NCBI GenBank assembly: GCA_946885665.1
Contig: CAMPGT010000189.1
Span: 1 to 7,830 of the forward strand
Length of the DNA: 7,830 nt
Reading direction: 5' to 3'
From: an uncultured Chitinophagaceae bacterium
Lineage (GTDB): Bacteria; Bacteroidota; Bacteroidia; Chitinophagales; Chitinophagaceae
Part shown: positions 6,611 to 7,830 of the stretch, piece by piece
How positions within the stretch are numbered: the stretch's first letter is position 1
How the letters are laid out: every line of letters starts with the position of its first letter
Made by a program: the position numbers and the translations under genes
Notes under the pieces: generated by a model
What the model saw: only the letters and a program-made list of their open reading frames with translations
Database searches by the model: none
What the model was told of the DNA's origin: nothing

Positions 6611-7306
6611 ATGTCAAAAAAGAGACTTGTGGTACTTACCGGCGCCGGCATCAGTGCGGAGAGCGGGTTGAAGACGTTTCGTGACAGTGATGGGTTATGG
6701 GAGGGCTACAACATTGAAGACGTTGCCACGCCGCGTGCCTGGAAAAAGAACCCTGCGCTGGTCCTGGAATTTTACAACTACCGCCGCCGCGACGTGGCGA
6801 AGGCGCAGCCCAATGCTGCACATCTTGGTCTCGCCAGCCTGCAAAAGTACTTCGATGTGCAGGTCATTACCCAAAATATTGATGATTTGCATGAGCGCGC
6901 CGGTTCCGAAAAGGTGTTGCACCTGCATGGTGAGATTTTCAAGATGTGCAGCGCGGTAGACAGGAGCTGTGTGAAGGAGATACGTGGCGACATCAACATC
7001 GGCGACCTTACAGAAACCGGTCATCAATACCGCCCCGACATTGTATGGTTCGAGGAACCGGTTCCGATGATCGAGGAAGCGGTTATTCATTCCATGAACG
7101 CAGATATTTTTGCGGTGATCGGCACGTCGCTGCAGGTGTATCCTGCCGCCGGACTGGTGCAATATGCGCCACACACTGCCGACAAGTATATTATAGATAA
7201 GAAGATTCCTTATTTGTCGTCGATGCCCGGCCTCACGGTGATTGAGAAGCCGGCTACGGAGGGGATTGGTGATTTAATAGAGGAGCTGAAAAAAGATTTC
7301 AATTAG
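6611..7306 (+). CDS. cobB: SIR2-family NAD-dependent protein deacylase (CobB-like, class III)
   Basis: A cytoplasmic sirtuin that removes acyl groups from protein lysines, consuming NAD. Visible motifs in order are GAGISAESG (11-19), FRDSDGLW (23-30), the class III signature Y55-x-x-R58 expected to favour negatively charged acyl groups such as succinyl, TQNIDDLHERAGS (87-99), HLHGE with catalytic H106, RPDIVWFEE (141-149) and GTSLQVYPAAG (171-181). At 231 residues it is a compact single-domain enzyme. The usual two CxxC zinc pairs are absent: only C113 and C120 remain, and the region where the second pair would sit (121-140) has no cysteine. To my knowledge Bacteroidota sirtuins commonly lack this tetrad. 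The commonly seen WFGE is WFEE here (E148). The start ATG at 6611 has no clear ribosome site but begins directly at the Rossmann strand. The assignment to the family is firm; the symbol is by family resemblance. Confidence 0.93.
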   Translation: MSKKRLVVLTGAGISAESGLKTFRDSDGLWEGYNIEDVATPRAWKKNPALVLEFYNYRRRDVAKAQPNAAHLGLASLQKYFDVQVITQNIDDLHERAGSEKVLHLHGEIFKMCSAVDRSCVKEIRGDINIGDLTETGHQYRPDIVWFEEPVPMIEEAVIHSMNADIFAVIGTSLQVYPAAGLVQYAPHTADKYIIDKKIPYLSSMPGLTVIEKPATEGIGDLIEELKKDFN

Positions 7307-7324
7307 AAAATCTGTGGCAGGCCG

Positions 7325-7367
7325 TTCGAAAATCCCTGCTGAAACTTTCGAAATCTCTCGCGAAACT
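7325..7367. repeat. Two abutting imperfect 21-22-nt repeats upstream of tRNA-Gln
   Basis: Unit one (7325-7346) and unit two (7347-7367) both begin TTCGAAA and end GAAACT, matching at about 17 of 21 positions with one single-base gap. They lie between the sirtuin stop and the tRNA and run into the candidate tRNA promoter. They may be a regulator site or simple slippage; the sequence gives no further clue. Confidence 0.45.
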
Positions 7368-7378
7368 TACTTATCTTG
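7346..7378 (+). promoter_or_regulatory. Candidate Bacteroidota-type promoter for tRNA-Gln
   Basis: TTTCG at 7346-7350 resembles the -33 element and TATCTTG at 7372-7378 resembles the TAnnTTTG -7 element, separated by 21 bases, within the usual range. A transcript from about 7385 would carry a roughly 40-nt leader before the tRNA. Both boxes are imperfect matches. Confidence 0.35.
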
Positions 7379-7427
7379 CGCGCCGGAAAGTTCGTCTTCC
7401 TTACCGGTTGAGTGGTGGTGAAGAAAT

Positions 7428-7498
7428 TGCCTGATAGTATAATGGTAGTACGACAGATTCTGGCTCTGTATGTTCGGGTTCGAATCCTGATCGGGCAA
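7428..7498 (+). tRNA. tRNA-Gln, anticodon CTG
   Basis: A full cloverleaf folds. The acceptor stem is TGCCTGA (7428-7434) with TCGGGCA (7491-7497), including one T-G pair and the U1-A72 pair typical of glutamine tRNAs; the discriminator is A7498. The D arm is GTAT/GTAC with a loop containing GG (7444-7445). The anticodon stem is ACAGA (7453-7457) with TCTGT (7465-7469), and the loop carries CTG at 7460-7462 after T7459. The variable loop is four bases. The T arm is TCGGG/CCTGA with loop TTCGAAT (7479-7485). It decodes CAG. CCA is not encoded: CAA follows the discriminator, so the end must be added by the CCA-adding enzyme. Confidence 0.95.
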
Positions 7499-7502
7499 CA
7501 AG

Positions 7503-7536
7503 AAACCCATCAGCCTTGCTGATGGGTTTTGTTTTT
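7503..7536 (+). terminator. Intrinsic terminator of tRNA-Gln
   Basis: A perfect 12-bp stem, AAACCCATCAGC (7503-7514) with GCTGATGGGTTT (7518-7529), closes on a CTT loop and is followed by TGTTTTT (7530-7536). It begins five bases after the mature tRNA end and serves a single-gene tRNA transcript. Confidence 0.92.
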
Positions 7537-7589
7537 CTTCGACACGAGCCAAGCTTGCTTGAGCGAGTGGAGGAGGAAAACAAAACGAG

Positions 7590-7604
7590 CCTGGCGAAGC
7601 CAGG
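7590..7604. repeat. GAA-loop hairpin
   Basis: CCTGGC (7590-7595) and GCCAGG (7599-7604) form a perfect 6-bp stem on a GAA loop. The inner GCGAAGC is the known exceptionally stable DNA mini-hairpin sequence. No T-run follows, so it is not a terminator. The GAA or AAA triloop recurs at 7649-7651, 7703-7705 and 7746-7748. Confidence 0.55.
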
Positions 7605-7639
7605 TGCGAGTTCTTGGGTAATGCAAAGCGCCACAGGAT

Positions 7640-7725
7640 CATTTGCGCAAAGCGCATATAATCCTGATCTGAAAAAATTGGAAATCACACGTTCATTTAC
7701 GCGAAGCGCCGAACTAATCCTGATC
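7640..7725. repeat. Two copies of a degenerate ~30-nt direct repeat ending in part of the tRNA tail
   Basis: Copy one (7640-7669) and copy two (7694-7725) share CATTTnCGCnAAGCGC at 14 of 16 positions, then a 3-base versus 5-base spacer, then an identical TAATCCTGATC. The second copy continues into the full 19-nt tRNA tail while the first diverges. A partial third relative, GCAAAGCGC, is at 7623-7631. The 5' part of each copy can form a small hairpin (TGCGC-AAA-GCGCA; CGC-GAA-GCG). Confidence 0.6.
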
Positions 7726-7734
7726 GGGCAACAA
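7716..7734 (+). pseudogene. 19-nt copy of the tRNA-Gln 3' end (attachment-site-like duplication or tRNA remnant)
   Basis: AATCCTGATCGGGCAACAA is identical to 7483-7501, which covers the end of the T-loop, the 3' half of the T-stem, the 3' acceptor strand, the discriminator and three flanking bases. The spacing is 233 bp. Duplicated tRNA 3' ends are the hallmark of tyrosine-recombinase attachment sites, but no integrase is visible and the enclosed DNA is only 214 bp. A decayed second tRNA-Gln gene that kept its terminator is the main alternative. Confidence 0.6.
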
Positions 7735-7763
7735 AGGCCTCGCACGAAGTGCGGGGTCTTTTT
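7735..7763 (+). terminator. Intrinsic terminator after the tRNA-tail copy
   Basis: AGGCCTCGCAC (7735-7745) pairs with GTGCGGGGTCT (7749-7759) around a GAA loop, eleven pairs with two G-T wobbles, followed by a T-run to 7763. It sits directly after the tail copy, mirroring the tRNA and terminator arrangement upstream, although the stem sequence is unrelated to the first terminator. Confidence 0.8.
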
Positions 7764-7830
7764 CATTGCGCATCGCACAAATAATCTTCATGATTATTCT
7801 TCTTTTTCACACAGTTTTTAACTCATAAAC

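Larger units (their letters stand above)
7499..7830. other. Gene-free 332-bp stretch with repeats, hairpins and a duplicated tRNA tail
   Basis: No credible protein gene lies here. Open frames cross it on both strands, but they run through the tRNA or its flank, two terminators and the repeats, and contain no recognisable domain. From left to right it holds the tRNA terminator, a CAAGC/GCTTG mini-hairpin near 7550-7561, a CCTGGC/GCCAGG hairpin with a GAA loop (7590-7604), two copies of a degenerate 30-nt repeat, a 19-nt copy of the tRNA 3' end, a second terminator, and an AT-rich 7-bp hairpin (7780-7798) before a T-rich run. No second complete tRNA is present. Confidence 0.7.

Noticed and set aside
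6477..6671. 64-codon plus-strand frame overlapping the sirtuin start
   Set aside because: It runs into the sirtuin gene in another frame, lacks hydrophobic or domain character, and competes with the better small ORF at 6448-6558.
7640..7734. CRISPR-like array from the direct repeats at the right end
   Set aside because: There are only two full copies with unequal internal spacers, no conserved repeat length and no cas genes.
7780..7798. AATAATC/GATTATT hairpin followed by a T-rich run as a third terminator
   Set aside because: The stem is seven mostly A/T pairs and the T-run is interrupted by C; too weak to call by itself.
7401..7821. Open frames on both strands across the right end (minus strand 7401-7778 and 7367-7657, plus strand 7516-7821)
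   Set aside because: They cross the tRNA or its flank, two terminators and the repeat cluster, and their products show only repeat-derived sequence without a domain. They are typical spurious frames at tRNA loci.

Overview
This window looks like a chromosomal segment of a member of the Bacteroidota, most likely Chitinophagaceae or a close relative. The main reasons are a C-terminal type IX secretion (T9SS) sorting domain on a PKD-rich secreted hydrolase, a Bacteroidota-style zinc-ligand-poor class III sirtuin, weak or absent Shine-Dalgarno sequences, and a moderate GC content with AT-rich intergenic DNA. The placement is an inference from gene content, not from a marker gene.

Layout. Positions 68-1345 (+) encode an exported amidohydrolase of the imidazolonepropionase-like branch with all metal ligands in place. 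After a 169-bp gap holding two inverted repeats, 1515-3911 (+) encodes a 798-residue secreted esterase or peptidase-like alpha/beta hydrolase with four PKD domains and a T9SS tail, closed by a strong intrinsic terminator at 3934-3958. Positions 3992-5107 (+) encode an exported seven-bladed FG-GAP/VCBS beta-propeller with histidines at the equivalent place in four successive blades. Its stop codon abuts the stop codon of a convergent gene on the minus strand (5108 to about 6349), an MFS exporter closely resembling Fsr (fosmidomycin resistance). The 234-bp gap upstream of that gene contains a 36-codon ORF for a possible single-span membrane peptide (6448-6558) and several dyads. Positions 6611-7306 (+) encode a SIR2-family protein deacylase. 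The right end holds tRNA-Gln(CTG) at 7428-7498 with a terminator, then a non-coding stretch in which the last 19 nt of the tRNA region recur 233 bp downstream, followed by a second terminator and surrounded by short degenerate repeats and GAA-loop hairpins.

How the parts fit. The first three genes all encode exported proteins (hydrolase, hydrolase, propeller) and share a strand, but the terminator at 3934-3958 and the long gaps argue against one operon. The transporter, sirtuin and tRNA look like separate housekeeping or stress units. I see no defence system, CRISPR array, transposase or integrase. The most unusual element is the duplicated tRNA tail with its repeat cluster at the right end. 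Second is the histidine-lined propeller, which may be an enzyme rather than an adhesion module. The candidate small membrane protein is third.
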